Source: Planctomycetaceae bacterium (lineage in GTDB: Bacteria; Planctomycetota; Planctomycetia; Pirellulales; Pirellulaceae). From it: 16,827 nt of DNA. Positions 7,196-13,709 of the stretch are shown in pieces. Below the pieces are notes generated by a model that did no database searches, was not told the origin of the DNA, and saw only the letters and a list, made by a program, of their open reading frames with translations. Both the position numbers and the translations under genes were made by a program. Numbering within the stretch: the stretch's first letter is position 1; each line of letters starts with the position of its first letter. The stretch lies in assembly GCA_022614795.1 (NCBI GenBank), contig JAKEHX010000107.1, positions 1 through 16,827 on the forward strand. Direction: 5' to 3'.

Positions 7196-7753
7196 ATGAG
7201 CAAATCCGGTGCCGCAATGGCCAAACACGTCGCCCTTTTGCGAGGAATCAACGTCGGTGGAAAAAACCTCGTCCCGATGGCCGCGTTGCGGTCGCTGCTC
7301 GCCGACCTCGGACTCGCCGATTGCCAGACGCTGCTCCAAAGCGGCAACGTGGTCTTGGACAGCCCGCGTCTGGCCGCCGAGAAACTCGAGCGGCTGCTGG
7401 AAACGGAGACACAGAGGCAGCTTAAGGTGAAGTGCGACTATCTCGTTCGCACGGCCAAAGAGTGGCGCACGATCATCGCGAACAACCCCTTCCCGGATGA
7501 AGCGGAGCGCGACCCCGCCCACCTGGTGGTCATGTGCCTGAAGTCCGCTCCGTCCCAGGCCGCCGTGCAGGAACTGGCCGACGCGATCCGCGGGCCCGAG
7601 CTGGTCCGCGCCGTGGGAAAACAGCTGTACCTGGTGTACCCCGCCGGCATCGGCCGCTCGAAGCTCACCGGGACGCTCATCGAACGCACGCTGAGCACCC
7701 GCGGCACGGGCCGCAACTGGAACACCGTGCAAAAGCTGGCAGCGCTTCTCTAG
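7196..7753 (+). CDS. DUF1697 domain-containing protein
   Basis: The 185-residue product is a full-length DUF1697 protein. The family signature is near the start (HVALLRGINVGGKNLVPMAALRSLL), followed by LLQSGNVVLD and the C-terminal YLVYPAGIGRSKLTGTLIERTL...RNWNTVQKLAAL. The domain is widespread in bacteria, is cytoplasmic, and has no established biochemical role. Two starts are possible: the ATG at 7196 and an in-frame ATG at 7217 that gives MAKHVALLRG, closer to the usual family N-terminus. Neither has a clear ribosome binding site, so the start is unresolved. The gene converges with the SDR gene, with 26 bp between stops. Confidence 0.9.
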   Translation: MSKSGAAMAKHVALLRGINVGGKNLVPMAALRSLLADLGLADCQTLLQSGNVVLDSPRLAAEKLERLLETETQRQLKVKCDYLVRTAKEWRTIIANNPFPDEAERDPAHLVVMCLKSAPSQAAVQELADAIRGPELVRAVGKQLYLVYPAGIGRSKLTGTLIERTLSTRGTGRNWNTVQKLAALL

Positions 7754-7779
7754 CTAGATCGTCACCACGATCTTGCCGA

Positions 7780-8532
7780 TTAGCGCAAACCGCCCGAGAT
7801 ATACAGCGTCTCGCCGGTGATCCAGCTCGCATCGGGCGACGCCAGAAAGACAACCGCGGGCGCGATGTCCTCGGGTTGACCGATGCGCCCCAGCGGCGTC
7901 TGCGATTCGACTTGCTTGCGGAAATCGCTTTCGGCGATTCCCGCCGCGTGCACTCCTTCGGTTTCGACCATTCCGGGGTTGATCGAGTTGACACGGATCC
8001 TTCGCGGCCCGAGTTCTTTGGCCAGCGACTGGGTCGCGGCCACAACGGCGGCTTTCGTACCGCCATACACGGCAGCGCCCGGCAGGCCGGCGGTCGCGGC
8101 GACCGAGCTGATGTTGACGATGCTGCCGCCGGACGGGCCAAAATGCTTGACCGCTTCCTGCGTCGTCAATAGCAGGCCCAGCACGTTGAGGTTGAACTGC
8201 TTGTGAAAGTGTTCGGCGGTCACATTTTCCAGCGGAGCGAATTCGTAGATGCCGGCGTTGTTGACCAGGATATCGACCTTGTCAAACGCCTTTTTCGTCT
8301 CGGCAAAGAGCCGCACGATGTCCTCCTGTTTGGCGACATTGGCCTGGACGGCAATTGCCTTGCCGCCGGCCTTGGTGATGGCGGCGACGACCTTCTCGGC
8401 ACCGGCCTTACTGGATGAATAGTTAACGACGACCGCCGCTCCTGCGGCGGCGAGGTGCTGGGCGATCGCGGCCCCAATTCCCTTGGACGCTCCGGTGACG
8501 ACGGCGACCTGACCGGCAAGCTTGGCAGACAT
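7780..8532 (-). CDS. Short-chain dehydrogenase/reductase (SDR) family oxidoreductase
   Basis: This classical SDR of 250 residues is the normal length. It has the Rossmann motif TGASKGIG (13-20), NNAG (91-94), catalytic Ser143, Tyr156 and Lys160 (SSVAATAGLPGAAVYGGTK) and INPGMVETEG after the active site. It resembles the 3-oxoacyl-ACP reductase and glucose 1-dehydrogenase group, which reduces carbonyls or oxidises alcohols with NAD(P)(H). The substrate cannot be read from sequence. The start at 8532 has AGGAG 7 nt upstream on the minus strand. It diverges from a TetR-type regulator whose putative operator overlaps its promoter, so its expression is probably inducible. Cytoplasmic. Confidence 0.93.
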   Translation of the reverse strand: MSAKLAGQVAVVTGASKGIGAAIAQHLAAAGAAVVVNYSSSKAGAEKVVAAITKAGGKAIAVQANVAKQEDIVRLFAETKKAFDKVDILVNNAGIYEFAPLENVTAEHFHKQFNLNVLGLLLTTQEAVKHFGPSGGSIVNISSVAATAGLPGAAVYGGTKAAVVAATQSLAKELGPRRIRVNSINPGMVETEGVHAAGIAESDFRKQVESQTPLGRIGQPEDIAPAVVFLASPDASWITGETLYISGGLR

Positions 8533-8564
8533 GGCATGGGCTCCTGGCGAACGTGAGTGTTTTG

Positions 8565-8576
8565 TACCGACCGGTA
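8565..8576. promoter_or_regulatory. Putative TetR operator on the SDR side
   Basis: TACCGACCGGTA is an inverted repeat, TACCG-AC-CGGTA. It directly follows the SDR -10 hexamer and would cover the SDR transcription start, 33 bp before the start codon. It closely matches a second site at 8617-8628 on the regulator side. Together they read GTACCNNNCGGTAA. Confidence 0.7.
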
Positions 8577-8605
8577 AAAATACGCGGCAGGCCTTGCCGG
8601 GTCAA
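8577..8605 (-). promoter_or_regulatory. SDR promoter (-35 TTGACC, -10 TATTTT)
   Basis: Read on the minus strand, TTGACC (8605-8600) is followed after exactly 17 bp by TATTTT (8582-8577), a strong sigma70-type arrangement. The predicted transcription start falls in the operator palindrome at 8565-8576, a typical site for repression. Confidence 0.6.
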
Positions 8606-8616
8606 GGGGCATAATG

Positions 8617-8628
8617 TACCATTCGGTA
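8617..8628. promoter_or_regulatory. Putative TetR operator on the regulator side
   Basis: TACCATTCGGTA keeps the TACC/GGTA arms and matches the other site at 9 of 12 positions. It lies 34 bp before the regulator's ATG and directly after a CATAAT (8610-8615) that could be a -10 box. No good -35 was found at the matching distance. The layout mirrors the SDR side, suggesting autoregulation. Confidence 0.6.
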
Positions 8629-8662
8629 AGGAAGGTTTTGTTAAGTTCGCGAGGCACACCAA

Positions 8663-9253
8663 ATGGCCGCAGGCCGTCCCAGGGAATTCGACATCGACCA
8701 GGCCCTCGAGCGGGCCCTGGCCGTCTTTTGGAAGAAGGGTTACGAAGGGGCGACTCTCCCCGACTTGACCTCCGCCATGCGGATCAATCGGCCCAGCCTT
8801 TACGCCGCTTTTGGCAACAAAGAAGCCCTTTTCCGCCGGGCTGTCGAGCGCTACCTGGCGGGTCCGGCGGCTTATTTTGCTGTCGCCTTGCAAGCGCCGA
8901 CCGCCCGCCATGTCGTCGAGCAGCTCCTGAATGGTGCGATCAACGCGGTGACCGGACCGCACAATCCACGCGGCTGCCTGATGGTCCAGGGGGCCCTGGC
9001 CTGTGGCGATGCGGCCGAGGAAGTTCGGCAGGAAGTGAGCGACCGGCGGGCTGGCGGAGTGCGTGCGCTCGCGCGGCGCTTCCAGCGGGCCATTGCCGAG
9101 GGGGACCTGCCGCCCGAGACAAGCGCAGGGGACCTGGCCCGCTACGTCGCCACGATCATCCACGGCATGTCGGTCCAGGCCGCCAGCGGCGCGAGCCGAG
9201 CGCAATTGCGGCGCGTGGCCCGTTTGGCTTTGCGGAACTGGCCGATGCCTTAG
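8663..9253 (+). CDS. TetR/AcrR family transcriptional regulator
   Basis: The 196-residue protein has the TetR N-terminal DNA-binding domain: GRPREFDIDQALERALAVFWKKGYEG, then the helix-turn-helix around residues 31-55 (TLPDLTSAMRINRPSLYAAFGNKEALF). The C-terminal ligand/dimer domain contains PRGCLMV with Cys105 and a second Cys114. The GCL motif aligns by eye with the region around Cys106 of E. coli NemR, which senses reactive electrophiles and hypochlorous acid. The Lys that partners this Cys in NemR is not seen at the expected place (an Ala stands there). The start at 8663 has GAGG 8 nt upstream. It diverges from the SDR gene and probably represses both through the paired operators. The inducer is unknown. 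Confidence 0.93.
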   Translation: MAAGRPREFDIDQALERALAVFWKKGYEGATLPDLTSAMRINRPSLYAAFGNKEALFRRAVERYLAGPAAYFAVALQAPTARHVVEQLLNGAINAVTGPHNPRGCLMVQGALACGDAAEEVRQEVSDRRAGGVRALARRFQRAIAEGDLPPETSAGDLARYVATIIHGMSVQAASGASRAQLRRVARLALRNWPMP

Positions 9254-9348
9254 AGGCTGTTGCAAAACGTCATACCTGAACTCGCTAGAGTTCAGGCGGG
9301 ATTTCCTGAAGTCTGGCGACTTCAGCTACCACGTTTTGCAACAGGCTC
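9253..9348. repeat. Outer inverted repeat enclosing twin-hairpin copy 3
   Basis: Positions 9253-9270 (ending TGTTGCAAAACGT) and 9331-9348 (beginning ACGTTTTGCAACA) are inverted repeats matching at 17 of 18 positions. They flank the twin hairpin directly. The left arm overlaps the last base of the TetR stop codon, and the right arm ends at the mgsA stop codon at 9349. Confidence 0.8.
9276..9329. repeat. Twin-hairpin repeat, copy 3
   Basis: The left hairpin is CTGAACTC, loop GCTA, GAGTTCAG. The right is CTGAAGTC, loop TGGC, GACTTCAG. It is nearly identical to copy 1 apart from the loop change GCCA to GCTA. It lies between the converging TetR and mgsA genes and is enclosed by the outer inverted repeat 9253-9348. 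Confidence 0.88.
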
Positions 9349-9723
9349 TCAGGTTTCCAGCCCGTCGCGCAGCCATGCGGCAATCGCTTCCGCCGTCCCG
9401 GGATTGGTCGCCAGCGGAATCTTGTGGACATCGCAGACCCGCATCAGGGCGCTCACGTCCGGCTCGTGCGGCTGGGCGGTCAACGGATCGCGGAAGAAGA
9501 TGACGGCTCTAATGTGCCCCTGGGCGACGCGGGCCCCGATCATCAGGTCGCCGCCGTCGGGGCCGTGCGCGACGCACTCCACGTCGAGCCCCACCTTCTC
9601 CTCGAGCAGGCGCCCGGTGCTTCCCGTCGCAATGAGTTTAGTCCGCTCGAACACGTCGCGATGGCGGAGGACGAATTCGACGATGGCAGGCTTTTTCTGG
9701 TCGTGAGCGATGAGGGCGAGCAT
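9349..9723 (-). CDS. mgsA: Methylglyoxal synthase MgsA
   Basis: MgsA converts dihydroxyacetone phosphate to methylglyoxal and phosphate, a bypass of lower glycolysis active when phosphate is short; cytoplasmic. The 124-residue sequence carries the family motifs: LIAHD (His7, Asp8), TGSTGRLL (33-40, phosphate binding), GPDGGD with the catalytic Asp at 59, FFRDPLTAQPHEPDV (Asp79, His86, Asp89) and ATNPGTAEA. It is shorter than the 152-residue E. coli enzyme, lacking only the N-terminal lead-in and C-terminal tail. The ATG at 9723 gives the core start directly; no clear ribosome binding site precedes it. A heptamer repeat tract begins 13 nt upstream. The beta-helix gene lies upstream on the same strand, 84 bp away. 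Confidence 0.93.
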   Translation of the reverse strand: MLALIAHDQKKPAIVEFVLRHRDVFERTKLIATGSTGRLLEEKVGLDVECVAHGPDGGDLMIGARVAQGHIRAVIFFRDPLTAQPHEPDVSALMRVCDVHKIPLATNPGTAEAIAAWLRDGLET

Positions 9724-9735
9724 TGGAGTGGGGCG

Positions 9736-9784
9736 GAGGTCAGAGGTCGGAGGTCGGAGGTCAGAGATCGGAGGTCAGAGATCG
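9736..9784. repeat. Heptamer tandem repeat before mgsA
   Basis: Seven consecutive 7-bp units of GAGGTCR type (GAGGTCA, GAGGTCG, GAGATCG variants) run without interruption; a decayed eighth (GAGGGCC) follows to 9791. On the mgsA-coding strand the tract ends 13 nt before the ATG. Related heptamers occur at 14800-14820. Confidence 0.85.
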
Positions 9785-9807
9785 GAGGGCCCAACCATCG
9801 CGCCGCG

Positions 9808-11256
9808 CTACTCAACGACGTTCCCGCTGCCGCCGCTGACCTTGACCAGCTCGGCGCCGGCCTTGGCTTCGGGGCGGTCATCGCGGATCAAGTTGCCGGC
9901 AATCCGGCTGTTGGTCGTGTCGCGCACCAAAAGCGCGGCGCTATCGCAATCGAGGATCGTGCAGCCGGTCAGGTGCATTCGCTGGCACTTGTCGAGCACG
10001 ACCCCCGCCTCGGCTTCGATCACGCGATGCACGTGCAGGCCCTGGATCGTGCAGTCGCGGCAGCCTTTGAAAACAACTTTGTTGCTCGCCTCATTGGTGT
10101 AGCCGTAGAGCGGGTTCCGCTCAAGCATGTTCGCCCCGAGCACGATCTGCTGCGAATCTTCGATGAGCAGATTGTGGGCGTAGCCTTGCCAGAATGTGTT
10201 GCCGGTGATCGTCACGCCACGAGCGCCGGCGAGGTGGATGTTGGTCTGAACGTCGGAGAGCACATTGTCGCCGATCGTCACGTGGCCGCACTGGAACGGC
10301 AGCTTCTCGCCGCGGCGGTTCATGAATCCGCGGCCGAGGATGCGGATGTTGGCCGATTCGGGGGCGCTGTTCGTGTGCTGAATCGTGCAGCCGGTGATCG
10401 CAACTTCGGCCATGCTCCCGTCGGCGCAGTCGAGCAGCACGTTGGCCGTGGGCGGACCGGCGGCACTCATGTTCGCCTCAATGTCGCAGCCCGCGATGTG
10501 GACGTTGCGGACTTCGCCGCCGCGGACGACCACGCCTCCCCCACCGCAATAGCTGATATGGCTGGCTGAGATGTTCGTCTGGTGCAGGTTCACATGGTCG
10601 AGATAGACGCCGCAGCCGCTGTTCTCGTAGATGTGGCAGGCGTCGATCAGCACGTTGCGATTGCGCCCGACCAGGTGAATGCCGTGGCGGCATTTGCGGA
10701 TGTGCACGCCGCGGACCGTCAGCTGCATCGTGCCCGACGCTTCGATGCCGTCCGCTTCGGCGTGCGTGCCGACAATCGCCAGACCTTCGGCCGCGGGCAT
10801 CCGCTGTCGCTCCCAAACCTCAGGCTTGACGGTTTCGGGCGCGGCGGTGCCGGCGTGATTGCCGATGAATTTGACCGCCGGGCCGGCGCCGGCCATCTCG
10901 AGGCGCGCCGTCCCATCGGCCACCAGCGACGTGAACCCGACCTTGTCGAGATCGACGACGATCGGCCTGGTGATGCGATAATTGCCGGCTGGAAAGCGAA
11001 TAGTGCCCGCCTTCAGATCGACAAGCGTCTGAATCGCGGCCGTGTCGTCGGTCGAGCCGTCGCCGGTAGCGCCGTAATCGAGCACGGTGACGAAGCTGGC
11101 CCGCGACTTCTTGCCGCCGATCTTGCCGACGCCGCTGCCGTCGCCATGACCTGCGACCTGGCTGCCGACTCCCTGGCCCCACCCGCTAGTCCAGGAGATT
11201 GCCGTCACACCCAAAAGAACGGCGAGAGATAGACAAAACAGTGAAGATCGCGACAT
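9808..11256 (-). CDS. Secreted right-handed parallel beta-helix protein (pectate-lyase-3-like)
   Basis: This 482-residue protein has an N-terminal signal peptide (MSRSSLFCLSLAVLLGVTAI). A Gly-rich linker follows (about 28-50), then VTVLDYGATGDGSTDDTAAIQ (57-77), the hallmark opening of pectate-lyase-3/glycosidase-28-like beta-helices. The remainder is a ladder of short beta-strand turns (GNYRITRPIVV, HIRKCRHGIHLVGRNRNVLIDACHIYENSGCGVYLD, ITGNTFWQGYAHNLLIEDSQ) typical of right-handed beta-helices that bind or cleave polysaccharide. Catalytic residues cannot be assigned. The start at 11256 has GGGGGAG 9 nt upstream on the minus strand. It diverges from the YTV gene and lies upstream of mgsA. 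Periplasmic or extracellular. Confidence 0.87.
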   Translation of the reverse strand: MSRSSLFCLSLAVLLGVTAISWTSGWGQGVGSQVAGHGDGSGVGKIGGKKSRASFVTVLDYGATGDGSTDDTAAIQTLVDLKAGTIRFPAGNYRITRPIVVDLDKVGFTSLVADGTARLEMAGAGPAVKFIGNHAGTAAPETVKPEVWERQRMPAAEGLAIVGTHAEADGIEASGTMQLTVRGVHIRKCRHGIHLVGRNRNVLIDACHIYENSGCGVYLDHVNLHQTNISASHISYCGGGGVVVRGGEVRNVHIAGCDIEANMSAAGPPTANVLLDCADGSMAEVAITGCTIQHTNSAPESANIRILGRGFMNRRGEKLPFQCGHVTIGDNVLSDVQTNIHLAGARGVTITGNTFWQGYAHNLLIEDSQQIVLGANMLERNPLYGYTNEASNKVVFKGCRDCTIQGLHVHRVIEAEAGVVLDKCQRMHLTGCTILDCDSAALLVRDTTNSRIAGNLIRDDRPEAKAGAELVKVSGGSGNVVE

Positions 11257-11384
11257 GGCAGCTAACTCCCCCGAAGATTCGGCAAAAAATCGCTAGGGAC
11301 TAGGTAGTACACAGCCCTACAGTCTTCGTATATTACGCAGACTACCATCTGGTTCCACTCCTCGACCATGACGGAGGCTGCTTC

Positions 11385-12320
11385 ATGTCATGCATCCCTG
11401 CTCTTCGCGGCTCTCTCGTGCGTTTTGGCGCGTTGCTCCTCATCTTGATCGCGGCGTCGGGCGCACACGCCGGCCCTGGAGCAATCCAGGCGCCTGTGCA
11501 GGCGCCGATCCAAGCGCCTGTGCAGAAACATATCCAGGCGCCTGTCCAAGCGCCCTGCCAGCCGCAAGTCGTCACCAAGACAATCATGGTTCCGCACACC
11601 GAGTATAGAACGATGACCGTTAACGATGTCGTCTGCAAGCCGGTGCTCCGCCAGAAGACGATTCCGGTGACACGGCTGGTGCCGGAAACGACCATGGTCA
11701 CGCGGACGTTCCCCGTGGTGAGGCCGGAGGCCCGCACGCGAACGGTAAGCTACACGGTCTGCCACATGAACTGGGACGTGGTCAGCGACACGATCACGGT
11801 CCACGTGCCGTACACCGAGATGCGGCAGGGGACGCGGACGGAGTGTCGCCCGGTGACGGAAACGGTGATGCGCACGGTCTGCGAGAACGCCGGCTATTAC
11901 GACTGCCGGACCTACACCGACTGCCACGGCTGCGTGCAGACGTGCCGCGTTTGGGTGCCGCAGATGATTACCAAGCAGGTGCCCGTGAACGTCACGCGCC
12001 CCGAATACGTCAAGGTTCCGTATCAATATCCGGTCACGCTCTGCCGGCCGGAGACGCGCAACATCAGCCGCCGCGTTCCGCGGCCGACCTACGAGACCAA
12101 GACCCGCGAAGTTCATTACACCGTGCCGGTGACCGACTACGTCCAGCGCCAGGTTCCGCACACGGTCTGCCGGCCGGTCACGGTAGAGAAGGTGGTCAAC
12201 TACACGCAGATGGTTTCCGAGACGGTGCAGCGCTTGGTCACGGTGCCGGTGTGCACGATGGTGCCCAAGACGGTGAGCTACACGATCGGCTGCGGACACT
12301 GCGGCTCGTGCGGATATTAG
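11385..12320 (+). CDS. YTV-type planctomycete cell-wall protein
   Basis: The 311-residue protein has a signal peptide (hydrophobic residues 14-25, cleavage after AHA at 29). A Gln-Ala-Pro repeat region follows (about 34-58, IQAPVQAPIQAPVQ). The rest consists of Thr/Val/Tyr-rich repeats such as VSYTVCHMNW, VHYTVPVTDY, VNYTQMV and VSYTIGCGHC. These are the YTV motifs of the planctomycete-specific wall proteins described in Rhodopirellula, thought to be cross-linked in the proteinaceous wall. Regularly placed Cys residues (for example CKPVL, CRPVTE, CHGCVQTC, CGHCGSC) could form disulfides. GGAGG (11373-11377) lies 7 nt before the ATG. It diverges from the beta-helix gene; a hairpin follows the stop. 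Confidence 0.9.
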   Translation: MSCIPALRGSLVRFGALLLILIAASGAHAGPGAIQAPVQAPIQAPVQKHIQAPVQAPCQPQVVTKTIMVPHTEYRTMTVNDVVCKPVLRQKTIPVTRLVPETTMVTRTFPVVRPEARTRTVSYTVCHMNWDVVSDTITVHVPYTEMRQGTRTECRPVTETVMRTVCENAGYYDCRTYTDCHGCVQTCRVWVPQMITKQVPVNVTRPEYVKVPYQYPVTLCRPETRNISRRVPRPTYETKTREVHYTVPVTDYVQRQVPHTVCRPVTVEKVVNYTQMVSETVQRLVTVPVCTMVPKTVSYTIGCGHCGSCGY

Positions 12321-12339
12321 TGCTCCACACTGTCCTTAG

Positions 12340-12361
12340 CCGGGACCAAACCTGGTCCCGG
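12340..12361 (+). terminator. Hairpin after the YTV gene, possible terminator
   Basis: CCGGGACCA (12340-12348), loop AACC, TGGTCCCGG (12353-12361) forms a perfect 9-bp stem 19 nt after the stop. No T-run follows, so intrinsic termination is uncertain; it may instead protect the mRNA 3' end. Confidence 0.4.
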
Positions 12362-12400
12362 TCCGGTTACCGCGCTGCGCGGCGGGTGATTTGAGTATTC

Positions 12401-12490
12401 GACAATGATCAATTTGCAATGATCAATTTGCAATCGGCCGGCGTGGCTCGATTGCAAATTGCCAATTGAACATTGAACATTGCAAATTGG
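12401..12490. repeat. AT-rich TTGCAATTTG island, copy 2
   Basis: The 14-bp unit AATGATCAATTTGC is repeated in tandem (12404-12431). CAATTTGCAATCG (12424-12436) pairs with CGATTGCAAATTG (12449-12461), a perfect 13-bp inverted repeat over a 12-nt GC-rich loop. ATTGAAC repeats and another TTGCAAATTGG follow. It shares its vocabulary with 2784-2885 and separates the YTV gene from the antitoxin-like remnant. Confidence 0.75.
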
Positions 12491-12590
12491 CGGCGACGTT
12501 ATTTCCTCAACTGCGCCATCTGCTTGGCTGGAGGCGGAAGGAATCAGCGCGAACGGAAAGGGTAGGGTACAATGCACCTGGAGGCAAAAT

Positions 12591-12808
12591 ATGACCGCCC
12601 TACTCCAGCAAGCATTTGACGAGGCGTCCAAGCGTTCGCGCGAGGAGCAGGACGTTCTGGCCGCCCGCCTCCTTGCAGAGCTGGCTGCGGAGAGCGCCTT
12701 CGACCAGGCGATGGCTCGATCTTCGGAAAGCTCTCCCAGCTCGCGCGTCAGGCGATCGACGAACACCGGGCCGGCCAAACCGAAGAGCTTGCCCCGGAGC
12801 GGCGATGA
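12591..12808 (+). pseudogene. Frameshifted antitoxin-like gene without its toxin
   Basis: GGAGG (12580-12584) and an ATG at 12591 open MTALLQQAFDEASKRSREEQ...LAARLLAELAAES, a helical sequence typical of small type II antitoxins. After residue 47 the frame fails, but shifting by one base at the A-run 12727-12729 restores SSEKLSQLARQAIDEHRAG and then QTEELAPERR with a stop at 12806-12808. Repaired, it would be 72 residues, the usual antitoxin size. A single missing A explains it, either a real mutation or a sequencing error. Unrepaired, the frame runs on to 12959 through the hairpin array. An ATGA overlap at the repaired stop is typical of a downstream toxin gene, but no RelE/ParE-like frame follows; hairpin repeats are there instead. 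Probably a decayed toxin-antitoxin locus. Confidence 0.65.
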
Positions 12809-12846
12809 ACTCTTGCAGCCGCAGCGCGCGATGCTCGCCTCAGCTC

Positions 12847-13092
12847 AGCCCGCTTCAGCGGGCTCCCTGTCAGCCACCGCCTTCAGGCGGTGGATAGCAC
12901 CGCCAATCGCGATTTGTTTTCCAGCAGGCTTCAGCCTGCTTCGGGCCCCGCGGCTTTAGCCGTTTGGCGCGGCGGACTGGCTAAAGCCCAATGCCAAGCC
13001 GGCTGAAGCCGGCTGTTCCAGACATCAACTTCGCGCTTTCGCGATCCACCAGCTAAAGCTGGTGTCTAACGGGGAGCCTGCTGAAGCAGGCT
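12847..13092. repeat. Array of eight short hairpins with TTCA/TTTA/TAAA/TGAA loops
   Basis: Stem-loops, as stem start to end (loop): 12847-12864 (TTCA, 7 bp), 12874-12893 (TTCA, 8 bp), 12923-12940 (TTCA, 7 bp), 12951-12962 (TTTA, 4 bp), about 12979-12988 (TAAA, short), 12997-13014 (TGAA, 7 bp), 13047-13064 (TAAA, 7 bp), 13075-13092 (TGAA, 7 bp). Every core reads GC-loop-GC, yet outer stems differ, for example AGCCCGC, CCACCGCC, AGCAGGC, AGCCGGC, CACCAGC. The first four loops are reverse complements of the loop types in the last four, so the array changes orientation near 12965. It follows the broken antitoxin gene. Confidence 0.85.
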
Positions 13093-13207
13093 GATCGGCG
13101 CTGAGTCGGACCGGTGTCACGGAGTCGGGAATGAAATGCAAGGGCGGCGGTCTACCTCGTGCCGCGCCGCGCGGCTCAAATGAGCCTCGCCCTCTCCCGC
13201 CGAATGC
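13093..13207. other. Short gap with no recognised feature
   Basis: Between the hairpin array and the chorismate mutase stop codon there is no convincing gene, repeat or regulatory site. Confidence 0.5.
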
Positions 13208-13636
13208 CTACTTCTTGAACTGCGCCATCTGCTCGGCGATCCATTTTTCCAGCTCGGCGAAATCGACCGGCGGCAGCTTCGACAAATCGGGCCGCAGCCG
13301 CTCCGCGTCCTTGATATAGACGTGGCGGATGGCGTGCTGAGGCTTGTCGGTGTTCCACTGGACGAGCACCCGCACGCACCGCCGCAGGCTTCCCGGAACA
13401 TCGACCTCATACGTGCACAATAGCGGCACGTCGAGCCAACCGAGCTGCCGTGCGGCCAGGGCTGGGAATTCGGCGTCTAGGTCGCGCGTCAGGCTGAAGA
13501 TGGCGCTGGCTACGTCTTCGGGCTCGATGCCGTTGACGCGGATCATCAGCGCCAAAAGCTGCCGCGTACACGTCAGGATTTCCTCCCGCGTGTTGGCCTC
13601 AGCCGTCGTCGCCCCGCGCACCCCCCGGCACATCAT
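13208..13636 (-). CDS. aroH: Chorismate mutase, AroH class
   Basis: This enzyme rearranges chorismate to prephenate on the way to phenylalanine and tyrosine; cytoplasmic, normally a homotrimer. The 142-residue product matches the B. subtilis AroH type in length and motifs: RGVRGATT (Arg7), DLDAEFPALAARQLGW (Arg63), CTYEVDV (Cys74, Glu77), RRCVRVLVQWNTD (Arg89), IRHVYIKDAERLRPDL (Tyr107, Arg115). These correspond with a one-residue offset to the known active-site residues Arg7, Glu78, Arg90, Tyr108 and Arg116. The start at 13636 (ATGATG) has GGGAGG about 10 nt upstream on the minus strand; the second ATG at 13633 is also possible. There are no aromatic pathway neighbours. An extended C-terminal helix (DFAELEKWIAEQMAQFKK) is present. 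Confidence 0.95.
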   Translation of the reverse strand: MMCRGVRGATTAEANTREEILTCTRQLLALMIRVNGIEPEDVASAIFSLTRDLDAEFPALAARQLGWLDVPLLCTYEVDVPGSLRRCVRVLVQWNTDKPQHAIRHVYIKDAERLRPDLSKLPPVDFAELEKWIAEQMAQFKK

Positions 13637-13709
13637 GCGTCACTATCCTCCCACTGCGGCAAAAGCCCAGCATAACCTTTGCGGGACGTGAACGTAGGCC
13701 GAATAGTTC

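Noticed and set aside
7143..7217. Toxin-antitoxin pair formed by the 78-residue gene and the DUF1697 gene
   Set aside because: The genes are divergent, neither resembles a toxin or antitoxin family, and DUF1697 is a widespread stand-alone domain.
9424..10569. Plus-strand open frame of 381 codons
   Set aside because: It overlaps mgsA and the beta-helix gene antisense and crosses the heptamer repeat; no family similarity.
11388..12299. Minus-strand open frame of 303 codons opposite the YTV gene
   Set aside because: His/Arg/Val/Asp-rich shadow of the repetitive YTV sequence.
12847..13092. CRISPR array
   Set aside because: The units are self-complementary hairpins with differing stems and irregular spacing; there are no identical direct repeats, uniform spacers or cas genes.
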